Notes under the pieces: model-generated
Told to the model about the DNA's origin: nothing
Seen by the model: only the letters and a program-made list of their open reading frames with translations
Database searches by the model: none
Assembly: GCF_000801105.2 (NCBI RefSeq)
Contig: NC_079515.1
Coordinates: 31,767,407 to 31,831,406 of the forward strand
Length of the DNA stretch: 64,000 nt
Origin: Raphanus sativus
Taxonomy: Eukaryota; Streptophyta; Magnoliopsida; Brassicales; Brassicaceae
Direction: 5' to 3'
Part shown: positions 9,910 through 19,747 of the stretch, in pieces
How positions within the stretch are numbered: position 1 is the first letter of the stretch
Layout: the number at the start of each line of letters is the position of its first letter
Program-made: the position numbers and the translations under genes

Positions 9910-11146
9910 ATGAAGGCTTCTCGAGTTTTAGCCGCTGCGGCGGCGAGGGTAGGACCGGCGATGAGGAAGCAAGTGTTAACGCTGACGGACGAAGCAGCGT
10001 CTAGGGTTCATCATCTCTTGCAGCAGAGGCAGAAACCTTTCCTCCGATTGGGCGTTAAAGCGAGAGGGTGTAACGGTTTATCTTACACACTCAATTACGC
10101 CGGTAACCGTCTCATACAAACTATTCTTTGATTTTCCTGTTTTGTCTGATTTTGGGGTGGGACCGAACTGATTATTACCAAGTTTCAATCTTGGTTGCTG
10201 AAAAGAACCTTTTGGTTCTTATTTATGTCTTTGATAACAATAGCACGTAGAGGTATAGACGTGTTAATTGTTCGTTTGATACACCAGACTTTGTTAAAGT
10301 TTGAGACTTGGGAATGTTTTGTGCGTGATCAGTAGAGATGATGAGTCTGGTTTTTAGCTCATTTGATGATGAAGCTATATGCATCGATATATGTATCATG
10401 TGCTATCTAGTTTTAAGATATCATGCGGATGATTCTTGCCTCATCAGACACATTCAGGGACACTAGCTGAATGCGTATAAGACCATAGGTTTGGTTAAAG
10501 TCTCTGTATTTTCGCCTCTTTTGGTTCTTAGCTCGTCCATGTGAAAGCCATATGTTGCTATGTTCTATGAACATTCAAGTTGAGTACATCCGTTACATTT
10601 TGTGTTCTCAAATTTGATGATTACGCTCATCAGTGAAGAAACCTCCAAATGCTATTTCTTGTTTCCCGAGGGTTAAGTTGTTGAAATACATAGTTTCACC
10701 TTTTATGTTTATAGATGATGCTTTGCTTCGGTGTTCCAGAACAAGAATTTTCTAGCTATGTTTCATGCTGTTGACTGTGTCTCTTTGAACCGTTGAGTAT
10801 AGACTCATCTCCGTATGTATTGTTTCAGATGAGAAAGGGAAATTTGATGAGCTGGTGGAAGAGAAAGGTGTGAGGATCCTTGTGGAGCCGAAGGCCTTGA
10901 TGCATGTGATCGGAACAAAGATGGACTTCATAGATGATAAACTAAGGTTTGCAAACTCTCGTCATTTAAAAAAAAGAAACCGAGTGTCTGTTCATATATT
11001 TCCCCTTTTAAAACGGTATTAACTTTTGTTCTCTGTTTAATTGCAGATCAGAGTTCGTGTTCATCAATCCCAACTCCCAAGGTCAATGCGGGTGTGGAGA
11101 ATCGTTCATGACAACATCTACTTCCTCGAGTGCTAAGCAGAGTTGA
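9910..11146 (+). CDS. IscA/HesB-type iron-sulfur cluster assembly protein
   Basis: A-type carriers hold and pass on Fe-S clusters, here probably in mitochondria. Three exons with GT-AG introns are supported: 9910-10102, 10829-10946 and 11047-11146, giving 136 residues. The N-terminus ([20 protein letters not shown]) is Ala/Arg-rich and lacks acids, like a short mitochondrial presequence. The HesB domain follows, with the first cluster Cys in ARGCNGLSY and the paired cysteines in GQCGCGESF near the end. The length suits plant mitochondrial ISCA proteins. The in-frame ATG at 9910 is chosen over upstream alternatives because it gives the family start. The orthologue, from memory, is At2g16710, next to ADF5 as here. 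Intron 1 is about 726 bp with no extra gene visible. Confidence 0.92.
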
Positions 11147-12168
11147 TAGTGTTGATGCACTTATCATATGTTACATTGTTAACAGTCTTTGAGAAACATA
11201 ATGCTTCTGCCAGTGAGAATTGAGTTTTTAATTGGCCACTTCATCACATGTACATTATAAGCAGTCTGGTTGCTTAATGATATTTCTGAAGCTATGTACA
11301 TGTGCTTGTGATTTTCTTTAGATCAATTCATGTATTCTTTAGAACACGTTATAAATAAAACGTGTGGATTATGTAAACTAATTTACTAACTTTTTTTTTT
11401 CTCAAAATCAATGTTAAAGAAATAGCTAGGCAGCAATTATGCATTTTATAGGGATTGTTGATTATGCGGGCAATCCGCTTTGCTGATTGTTTGAATCTTT
11501 GAAAGTGTTTCATCTCTCTTAAAGACAATTACCCACTATTGAAGTTGAAGGCAGAGTTTTGGTTCCAGTTATGGTCGGGTCGTCCCTTCGGAACAGTTAC
11601 TTGTTGAAAATGTTTTGTTAGTTAGTTTATTCTCACAACCGTTCTTGTCTCTAGATAGGTCATCATCTACAGTTCATATGCTGTTGCTTCAGCGTGTATA
11701 TATTTAGAGGGACTAATGAAGTTGCCTTAGTTAATATGGATTTGGGTAATAATTAAAGGATTGGTTAGTTATGTGATGACTGACTGTTTTCAAGGGACTA
11801 ATGAAGTTGCCTGTAGCCTATTAGGTAAGTTTTAGAGGGACTAATGAGTTGCCTCTAGTCAACTGTGCTCTACCAAACTCACAATCTCAAAACTGAAATC
11901 TGTTATATATTCATGTCTTTAACACGAAAATTGAGGATACATTACAAAACGGACAAAAATATAACGAAATCTAAAGCTACTTTAAAATCTGATAACAACA
12001 TAACTATTAGCATAACAAGAGAAGTCGAACTATTGAAAAGGTGGCAATGTATCAAAAGCTAAAAATACCAAAGAGATTTGAAGGAAAAAAAAAACGTCCC
12101 ACTCCTAAACGTCGAAGAAGTCGTCGTATCAAGTAGGAAAAATAGGTTTCTTTTCCGTCACCATAACC
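11147..12168. other. Intergenic region with a thrice-repeated short phrase
   Basis: No gene is supported. The words 'gggactaatgaagttgcct' recur with small changes near 11709, 11796 and 11837, a small dispersed duplication. 11147-11400 is the probable 3' untranslated region of the IscA-like gene. Confidence 0.5.
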
Positions 12169-12708
12169 TCAACAATAGCCACACTGGCCTTGACCACCAC
12201 AACGGCCGCCGGAAAAAGGACCACCAACATGAAGACCACGACCACGTCCATTGAAACGACCAAAACGGTCATAACTATACTGCGCACCACCATTGTAGAA
12301 ACGACCTAAACGGTCATAGGTCTCCTGACCACGACCACGACCATCGAAAACAGGACCAAAACCGTCATAGGTCTCCTGACCACGACCAGGACCAAATAAA
12401 AAACGATCATAACGCTCCTGATCAAGACCGTCTGGAAAACGACCAAAACGGTCATCAGTATACCTTTCATAAGATTCCTGGCCAGAAGAGAATTGATCGA
12501 TAGACATGGTATCTGCCTCGGCTTTTGCACTAATCGATGAGATCAACAAATCCACCTTTTCTTCCATCTTTTGAAGACGACAATCCATCTTTTCTTCGAT
12601 CTTCTGAAGACGATCAGCGAATCCTTGCAATATCTGCATCACATCAGATGTTTTTTTCTCGATCAGAGCATGATCTGCTTTAGCAGTGGTGGCAGACTTA
12701 TTGTCCAT
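12169..12708 (-). CDS. Unrecognised coiled-coil / FGRF-RGRG repeat protein, copy 1
   Basis: I do not recognise this gene. The 179-residue ORF starts at ATG 12708 and has a TATA box about 80 bp upstream. Residues about 20-65 form an amphipathic, Leu-rich coiled-coil segment (SDVMQILQGFADRLQKI, then two KIEEKM/KMEEKV heptads). Residues about 75-160 are low-complexity, built from repeats such as DRFGRF and GRGRGQETYD, rich in Gly, Arg, Tyr and Phe with almost no Lys. The end is Gly/Cys-rich (GGRCGGQGQCGYC). RGG/Tyr-rich tails often bind RNA or drive condensation and the coiled coil could give oligomers, but that is inference. A paralogue of the same layout lies at 14374-15024. No transposon domain is seen. 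Confidence 0.7.
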   Translation of the reverse strand: MDNKSATTAKADHALIEKKTSDVMQILQGFADRLQKIEEKMDCRLQKMEEKVDLLISSISAKAEADTMSIDQFSSGQESYERYTDDRFGRFPDGLDQERYDRFLFGPGRGQETYDGFGPVFDGRGRGQETYDRLGRFYNGGAQYSYDRFGRFNGRGRGLHVGGPFSGGRCGGQGQCGYC

Positions 12709-12788
12709 GGAGAATATGAGACGAAGGAGTTTAGGTTACAGAGAGAAAGTGGAGAACGGTGGAAACGCTAGACTCTTAGGAAGAACGT

Positions 12789-12796
12789 ATTTATAG
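12789..12796 (-). promoter_or_regulatory. TATA box of coiled-coil/RGRG copy 1
   Basis: Read on the minus strand this is TATAAATA, within 'gtctataaatac', about 80 bp upstream of the ATG at 12708. The same 12-base phrase precedes copy 2, so the promoter was duplicated with the gene. Confidence 0.6.
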
Positions 12797-12799
12797 ACT

Positions 12800-12927
12800 T
12801 TATATCCCGGCTTGAGGACAATAAAAAGGAAAGTTCCCAAATAGAAAATTCCATTTAAAAAATATTTTTAAATAACATAAAATATACTTTTGAAGTAATA
12901 ATTTTTTTATATCTATATTTACTTAGA

Positions 12928-12989
<62 letters not shown>

Positions 12990-14373
12990 ATACAATGTGA
13001 TTTCATAATTTTAAACAATACAAATATATTTTTTTTTCAAAGTAATAGAAACATTTTTTATATATCAAACTATTTTCTAGAATGATTGCATGAAATAATT
13101 AAGTAACACAAACTAATATATGTTTGATTGACTAAGAATAGTTTATAATTAGTTAGTCTTATTGAAATGTTTTATTTATTTTTATATATTTATTTGATTA
13201 TATCTTTCAATTACAACAAAACAGATTTTATAAATTATATTTTATTTATATAATAATATGATTTGTAAAATAAAATCACAGAGTTTTGCAAACTTTTTAT
13301 TTTTAAGAGATATTAAAATAAAAAAAATTAACAATAAACAACTTTTGATCAAATAGTTACAAAACATTTTAAAATAACATAAAAATATATATTTTAACTA
13401 GGTATATATATTATATTTTATCATTATTAAAATTATTTATTTTCTTAATATTAAATTTGCTTTTAAATTTTATGATTTTATGTTTGTGGAACTCACTATA
13501 ACTATTGAAAAATAGTAGTGGTGTGAGTAGAATCTGGTTGATATGTTAAATGAATATTATATTAATAGTTTCAATTATATTATCTCTTTGTTGATACTCT
13601 TATATTATTTTAAATTTATTTGTCTTGAAAATACCATTAATTAAAATGCACTGAAAATAAAATTTAAAATGGTGATTATTTTTTTGAACATATTTATAGA
13701 GCTATGTATTTGTAACATCCAAAACGTCCATGGATAATGGATTTCTTGACTCTGTTCACTCGGTCAGTGAGTCCTTCACGTCTAACGGGTAATGTATTAT
13801 TTTTTCAGAGGCTCGAAAGTTATGTTTACTGACTCTGTAGTCACCATATGATCTTTACTCTTGTTTTGATCTTACTCACACAGTATTGTAAATCACTTTC
13901 CGTCATCCTTTCAATATTTAAGATCAAGCACATTTAACTCTAGAATTCTAAACAGATGTGTGAACGAAAACGTAAGTGCACTTTGATAATATAGATAGAT
14001 AAATCAATTCTATTAAGTTTTTCACATTTAGCACAAATCAGATGTTACATTAATATTGTTTGTAGAAGGGGTCATGTGCTTGTGATTTACTTATATTTCT
14101 TTTAATCTTTAGAGCACATAGTTATAATAAATCGTTGGACTCTGTAATCCGGGTTTCTAAGTTTCCCAAAAATATCCGAAAGATATATCTTTTACGATAT
14201 TCAACTAGTGTAATTTATCTATTTACTATTATTTAAAAAGTGATTTTATACTGATATTTTATGTTTTTTCATAATTTTAGATTTATTTATATTTTATGCT
14301 CAATTATTAATTTTAATAAATTATTTAGCTGATCTTAAAAATAACTACAAAATTCTAAGGATAATATCATAGC
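12800..14373. other. Very AT-rich spacer between the two paralogous genes
   Basis: No gene is supported. It contains a (TA)n microsatellite at about 12931-12985 and long A/T stretches. Nothing else is recognisable. Confidence 0.5.
12931..12985. repeat. (TA)n microsatellite
   Basis: About 27 uninterrupted TA units. Confidence 0.95.
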
Positions 14374-15024
14374 TCAACAACCGCTACAGAAGCCTTGACC
14401 GCCACAACGACCACCTCTAAAACGACCACCAACAAAAAGGCCACGGCCACGGCCACTGTAAAAACGACCATAACTGTCCTGACCGTAATCACCAGGAAAA
14501 CGCCGAAAACGTTCGTAATCCTCCTGACCATCATGGAAGAAGCGACCAAAACGGCCATCGGTCTCCTGACCACGACCACGCCCAAAGGAAAAAGGATCAA
14601 AACGCTCATCACTCTCTTGACCACGAATCTTGGTATTTGCTCTAGCCTTTTTCGGGGAGGGATCCTCGTCAGAAGATGATTCATGCCTAATATACATGTT
14701 CTCTGCCTCGGCTTTTGCAGAGGAAGTTTCAAAAGTTGCACCAACTTTATTATTTAAACTAATCAATGAGATAAACAAATCCACCTTTTCTTCCATCTTT
14801 TGAAGACGACAATCCATCTTTTCTTCGATCTTCTGAAGACGATCAACCAATCCTTGCAATATCTGCATCACATCAGATATTTTCTCATCATTCGTATCTT
14901 TTGGCTCTCCAGTAACTTCTTCTAGATGTGTTGTGGCCTCAATCACAACAGGAGCTGCTTCAGCTGTGGTAGCGGATTTAGGCAAGAAAGCGTCTAGGTC
15001 AAAGAGAAAGGTGGACAACGGCAA
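14374..15024 (-). CDS. Unrecognised coiled-coil / RGRG repeat protein, copy 2 (start codon lost or moved)
   Basis: This is a paralogue of the gene at 12169-12708. It shares KSATTA, ISDVMQILQG, the DRLQKIEEKMDCRLQKMEEKVDL coiled-coil region, AKAEAE, GRGRGQET, and the Gly/Cys-rich end (GGRCGGQGFCSGC). It has an extra acidic/basic insert (ESSSDEDPSPKKARAN), which looks like a nuclear-signal or phosphorylation segment. The frame is open for about 217 codons. However, the codon aligned with copy 1's ATG is TTG (about 14985-14983), and the first in-frame ATG is at 14868, at the M of DVMQ. Either translation starts there, giving about 164 residues with the coiled coil and tail kept, or at a non-AUG codon, or the gene is newly disabled. 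The TATA box is conserved at 15054-15061. The coordinates give the open frame. Confidence 0.6.
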   Translation of the reverse strand: MPLSTFLFDLDAFLPKSATTAEAAPVVIEATTHLEEVTGEPKDTNDEKISDVMQILQGLVDRLQKIEEKMDCRLQKMEEKVDLFISLISLNNKVGATFETSSAKAEAENMYIRHESSSDEDPSPKKARANTKIRGQESDERFDPFSFGRGRGQETDGRFGRFFHDGQEDYERFRRFPGDYGQDSYGRFYSGRGRGLFVGGRFRGGRCGGQGFCSGC

Positions 15025-15053
15025 AAACCCTAGAGGCTAGGAAAGAAAAAATG

Positions 15054-15061
15054 TATTTATA
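15054..15061 (-). promoter_or_regulatory. TATA box of coiled-coil/RGRG copy 2
   Basis: TATAAATA on the minus strand within the same 'gtctataaatac' context as copy 1. Confidence 0.55.
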
Positions 15062-16108
15062 GACTTTCTAATTTGACTTGGGGTACAAGGGTCTTTTCAA
15101 TTATTTATCTTTTGACTTTTTTCTTGTCGGCAATGTTTTCATTGATAATGCCCAATGGGCTATTATCCTTCAACTTGTGCATATATTTTGCCCAGTCATC
15201 ATTTATATAACGCTAATGCACATTCTGATTTGAACATTTCGTCGCAATAAATGGACATGCGAGTCTAAATTGACATCTCCCACAATCCTTAACCAACCAG
15301 TTCGTGGGATCTAAATTGACATATTGTGCCTTGATTCTGTGTATCCCAGTGTCCCACAGTATCTACGTGAACTACTCTGATTTTCAAATATTTTCATGAG
15401 TCATAACTAGATTCGTTTTTGTTAGGTGAGCTTTTGTTTACCCAATTGAATCAGTGTGTAAAAGTATACACTGTAAACTACTCTTTTTCAAGAATGAATT
15501 TTGTTCAGCTAAAAATAACCCAACGGAAATCTCATATTGTGTGATCAATGAAAAGTCTTTAAAGTATGTGATGAATGTAAACACATGTACTATCCAACTA
15601 CTTCTATCGTTATCACACCTCATCTTCATACAAGTTATCATCCGCATATAACTTATCACTTAAAGTATGTAATGGATTAAAAACATTGTACCATCCAACC
15701 ACTTCTATCGATATCACATGAAACTCTAGGTCTAAATGTACACGTCCTCTTGGCAAAAAAAAATGTACACGTCCTCGTGAGATTGAGAAAGTATATCGAG
15801 GGCAACCGAGATTATTAGTAAATAGTTACCCTCTTCTCTCTCTCTTAAACCATTGAGTTACAGAAAGAAAACGAATGCAGAATCACTAAATACAAGAAAT
15901 AAGCATAAATTAATTCCAAAACCCATTAACATAAATTCAGACTCGATTTATATGACTGCATTATCAAATGAGACGTCGATACATTTGATCATAATATTTT
16001 TAAATTTATGTACAAAGATTAGGAAAAAAAGACATTAAAATAAAACAAAGTAAAAGCGAGATTTAGAGTAACATTATCAGATCTAAAAATTTATTTTTGA
16101 TTACTTGT
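15062..16108. other. Intergenic region 3' of MYB7
   Basis: No gene is supported. A phrase around 15555-15640 ('aaagtatgta(a)tg...accatccaaccacttctatcg.tatcaca') recurs imperfectly at 15661-15718, a local duplication with a period of about 105 bp. Confidence 0.5.
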
Positions 16109-17098
16109 TTAGTTCATTTCAAAGCTCCGAAAATCCATAAACCTCGTATTCAAACCCAAGAAGTCATAACCAAGGCTGCTAATACTACTAATGTCAAGTG
16201 AAGAATGGCTAATGCTACTGCTATCCTCTGTTTGACATTTGGCAGTATCACTACTAGACTCCATGCCGTTTTCGACGTAAAGATGGGATGGAGTGTAGGT
16301 AGATCTCTCTCTTGTCTGATCATCATAATTCTTGTTTTGCCACGGTGGACTGATCCTAAGCTCGAGATTCAATTCTGGGCAAATCTTTTCTTGGACAACA
16401 ACAACAACTGGGTGACGCTCAACCCTCTCTTCTTTGCAAACGAACCCATTGATTAGATTTTGCTTTTGGTTTTTATTTTGCTTTTGCTCCTCAGACTTTT
16501 CTGTTTTATCAAACAGAGACCCAAAAGACACATCTTTTACAACTTGGTCCCCTGTTTTCTTCAAATCATGATCTTTCGCGGCGTTGATTGATCTGTGAGT
16601 GTTGGGATCAATCCCTTTGCTCAAAAGTTTCCTCTTTATATGTGTGTTCCAGTAATTCTTGATCTCGTTATCTGTTCTTCCAGGTAACCTCGCCGCAATT
16701 AAAGACCACCTGATGAGAAGAAAAAACAAAACAGAGCATAAGCTTAGAGAAAACAGAGCATAAGCTTCTGAAAACAGAGCATAAGCTTAAAGAAAACAGA
16801 GCATCTTAGAATCTATGAAAGAAAGGGTTGCTTACTTGTTTCCAAGGAGGCTGTGAAGCTTGATGATAACTTCATCTTCGTCGTGGGTAAAGTTTCCTCT
16901 TTTGAGATCAGGCCGGAGATAGTTAATCCACCGGAGACGGCAGCTCTTGCCGCAACGGAGGAGACCGGCAGCTCTAGGGAGAGATCGCCAGCAGCCTTCT
17001 CCGTGTGATTTGATGTAAGAGACGAGTCTCTCGTCTTCTTCTTTAGTCCAAGCACCTTTGTTCATGTGTTCTTTCTCGCAGCAAGGAGATCTTCCCAT
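16109..17098 (-). CDS. MYB7: R2R3-MYB transcriptional repressor, subgroup 4, MYB7-like
   Basis: Nuclear DNA-binding repressors of this subgroup dampen phenylpropanoid and flavonoid genes. Two exons are supported, 17098-16836 and 16709-16109, joined within the R3 repeat ([28 protein letters not shown]), giving 287 residues. R2 begins at [26 protein letters not shown]3 has the bHLH-contact helix. The C-terminal part holds the C1 motif ([12 protein letters not shown]), an EAR repression motif ([10 protein letters not shown], an LxLxL) and a GYDFLGLN motif known in MYB4 relatives for SAD2-dependent nuclear import. Only one intron is present, whereas many R2R3 genes have two. The leader is rich in GAA repeats (17101-17121 on the plus strand reads cttcttctt). 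MYB32, the paralogue on the sister block, is the alternative name; the neighbours favour MYB7 (At2g16720, from memory). Confidence 0.93.
16728..16806. repeat. Minisatellite inside the MYB7 intron
   Basis: Three full copies and one partial copy of 'aaaacagagcataagctt' at 16728, 16750, 16771 and 16793 fill most of the 126-bp intron, with a period of 21-22 bp. Confidence 0.9.
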
Positions 17099-18146
17099 GG
17101 TTTTCTTCTTCTTCTTCTTCTTATTCTTCTGCTCTTGTTTCTGAAGTTGTTGGGAGGGTTTTATGGAGAGAGGAGAGAGGAGAGAGGAGAGACATAGAAG
17201 GTTGGAGGTGGAAGGTGGGCCTAATTGTTTCTAGAAGAGAGTTGGTAGGACACGTTGAAGGAGTGGCTGGTGGGCTCTTTATTTTGTTTTGTTTAGTATT
17301 TTATTTTACATCAACCTATAACTACCACATTCACATTTTTCACTATAGTTGATCTCACACCATGTCTTATTTTTAACATAAAGTTCTAATCCATTAAATT
17401 TCATGATCTGATCAACATGAAACGTTATAAATTTTCCGGCTCAACAAAACCATCAATTTTCCCGTGTTACGAAATTCTTACAAAATTATATTTAACCCAA
17501 CGTGTATATATATACGGTAAAATTTGATGGAGTTTGGTTCAACAAAATATCTTGTTTCAGTTTTATTTATTTTAATTTGGATTGTAGCTTACCTTAATGT
17601 ACTTTTTGACTGGAGTTATAAGACTTGGGAGTTTTAGCAAAAAAAAAGTGTAGTCCAAATTTCAAACAAACAGTAATGGATGGGAAATGATACAAAAGTA
17701 TAGTCCTAGTCAAATTCTTGATCTTCATCTGTTACTCAGCAAACTTGATAACTAGTCCGCAAGCTTGTGATTAATTTGACTGGAATTAATATTAACAAAT
17801 ACTTGAATTTTTACAGTTTTTGTTTTGTTTTTTGATAATTAGTTAAATCCTATATTCCAATGGAAACAATTAAAATTTCATAAAGTTCACACCCTAGTAA
17901 AAATATGTGAACACTATGACACCGTCGAATAACATTTTTAATAGTTGTAACCACGTGTCACCGCCTTTAACCCTCAAAATGTATAAAATTCAAATACAAA
18001 CAGATCAATACTGGAGGAAAAAACAAAAACGTTCTAGAAGATCGATGTTACCAAACTCATATATCACTATCATCTAGTTGGGATAAAAGCCCTACATGCC
18101 CATACGTGACGCCTTGTGAGGGAATAGTCCAACTTCGTTTTTTTAA
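17099..18146. other. MYB7 upstream region
   Basis: It contains the purine/pyrimidine-rich leader, including a 'gagaggaga' repeat near 17164-17195, then ordinary AT-rich intergenic DNA. No further gene or element is seen. Confidence 0.5.
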
Positions 18147-18795
18147 TCTATCTTATTAAAACAGAAACATTCTGTTGGACTTAACATTTATTTTGTAAGT
18201 TTTTAAATTAAATACACTTTTATACTTTATAATTAAACCTACATTAAATCATTAATGTTTCTTTCTTTATACTATTATCCATGTTTCTAAACAATATACT
18301 TATTTCTTTATACTACTATCAATGTTTCCAAACAATATATTTTTTATACTACTATCAATGTTTCCAAACAATACAATAATTAATCTTAGTTATTTTTATA
18401 TCTATCATTTTCTCTTTAAAATTTTGTAGAAACGTCATAATTTCATAAATTGCAAAATAATAAACTTTAAAATTTGGATTATAAAAATTACAAATTATGA
18501 AACTATTATAATTTAAATCAAATTAGATTACATATACCGGTCATCCAACAGTTCAATCGGTTAGTTTCGGATTTTAATGATTTTTTTTAATATGAATATT
18601 TTAAAAACCTAAATTGAATTGTCAGATCTCCGGATTAACCGGTATAATCACAATCGGGTTGAATTAAAAAACACTGATTTAAATGCAAAAATATTCTAAA
18701 TACACTCTTTAAAATTACCAAAATATTTGTTATATTATTAGTGAAATTTTTCATCGTAAAATATTCCGCGCTTCCAAGCGCGGGTCAAAATCTAG
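18147..18795 (+). mobile_element. Small non-autonomous Helitron
   Basis: The element starts TCTATCTTATTAAAAC at 18147 and ends CTAG at 18792-18795. Eleven bases before its end stands a perfect 8-bp-stem hairpin, CCGCGCTTccAAGCGCGG (18766-18783). It is flanked by A (18146) and T (18796), the AT target expected of Helitrons, and has no target duplication. It is 649 bp and encodes no protein. Mobilisation would need a RepHel helicase from elsewhere. Confidence 0.88.
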
Positions 18796-19550
18796 TTACT
18801 ATTATATCATCATAACTTCAAACCCTCCTTTTGATTTCTAAATGATTTCATTGATATTAAGAATATTAGTTGGATACAAACATTTTATTTGTTTAATCTA
18901 ATTGGTCTTTCCTTGCGGATTTAGATTGCTTGTTCTAGTATTGTTTACTTATTTAATGAACATTTATTAGGACAAAACTTGATTGATAAGTTAAATTAAG
19001 TCCCTAATATTATAAACATACTCGCCCTTTTCAACCTATAACAAATAAAGCTAGTTTATTATACGATAATACGCGACACATCCGCACTATATTATAATTC
19101 AAAACTGATAACAAATTGGAAATGTAAGCTTAAGCTCGTAAACGTAGGTACAAATCTAACAAACAACCTTCTCTTAGTGTTGATTTAAATGTGGTGATAA
19201 TCTTTACAAACAATAGAGTTAATCAGAGATCTTGATCTCGAAGAAAAGTCTCTCGATGAAGCATATCCATGTAAAAGATCGAACAAGAACGATCTCCCAA
19301 ACCAAACATGGAAGGTAGAGATTATCCTTAACGTCACAAAAAATGAAAAAAATGCATACTGGATCATGTAATAGAAGTTCCCTCCATGTTTGCCTTTAAC
19401 TAGTTGTTCAGAATAATACAATTTAGCTAGCTACTTTGCGTTCTTTTAGTTTATAAGAATTTTTAGGTTTCTGTAAAATTCACAAACAAAATATCGACGA
19501 ACCGCACAAAGTAGAGAGGATTACCTAGTTCGAGTATCCAAAGTTATAGG
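18796..19550. other. Intergenic AT-rich DNA
   Basis: I see no gene. A minus-strand ORF at 19185-19421 has no recognisable similarity and was not kept. Confidence 0.45.
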
Positions 19551-19739
19551 CAGTGGCGGAGCTAGAAAATGGTCTCACCCGGGGCAATACAAGATTTGGA
19601 TCTAAATTTATGGGGGGCATTAGAAGAAATTTGACCATCAAAACCATAGAAATTTTAAATAATCCATAGAAACTCAAAAAATTTCAATAATTCATAGGGG
19701 GCAGCTGCCACCATTCTTCCTTCTCTCCCTCCGCCACTG
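19551..19739. mobile_element. hAT-type MITE with 8-bp target duplication
   Basis: The 189-bp element has 11-bp perfect terminal inverted repeats, CAGTGGCGGAG at the left and CTCCGCCACTG at the right. It is framed by the 8-bp duplication gttatagg (19543-19550 and 19740-19747), as hAT transposition makes. There is no ORF. The CAGTGGCGG terminus is common among plant hAT-derived MITEs. Confidence 0.93.
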
Positions 19740-19747
19740 GTTATAGG

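Noticed and set aside
14367..14744. Alternative-frame ORFs within the coiled-coil/RGRG genes (also 12306-12530 and 14395-14679)
   Set aside because: Repeat-driven open frames; only the frame conserved between both paralogues is retained.
19185..19421. 78-codon minus-strand ORF
   Set aside because: No similarity, no promoter or conserved structure seen.
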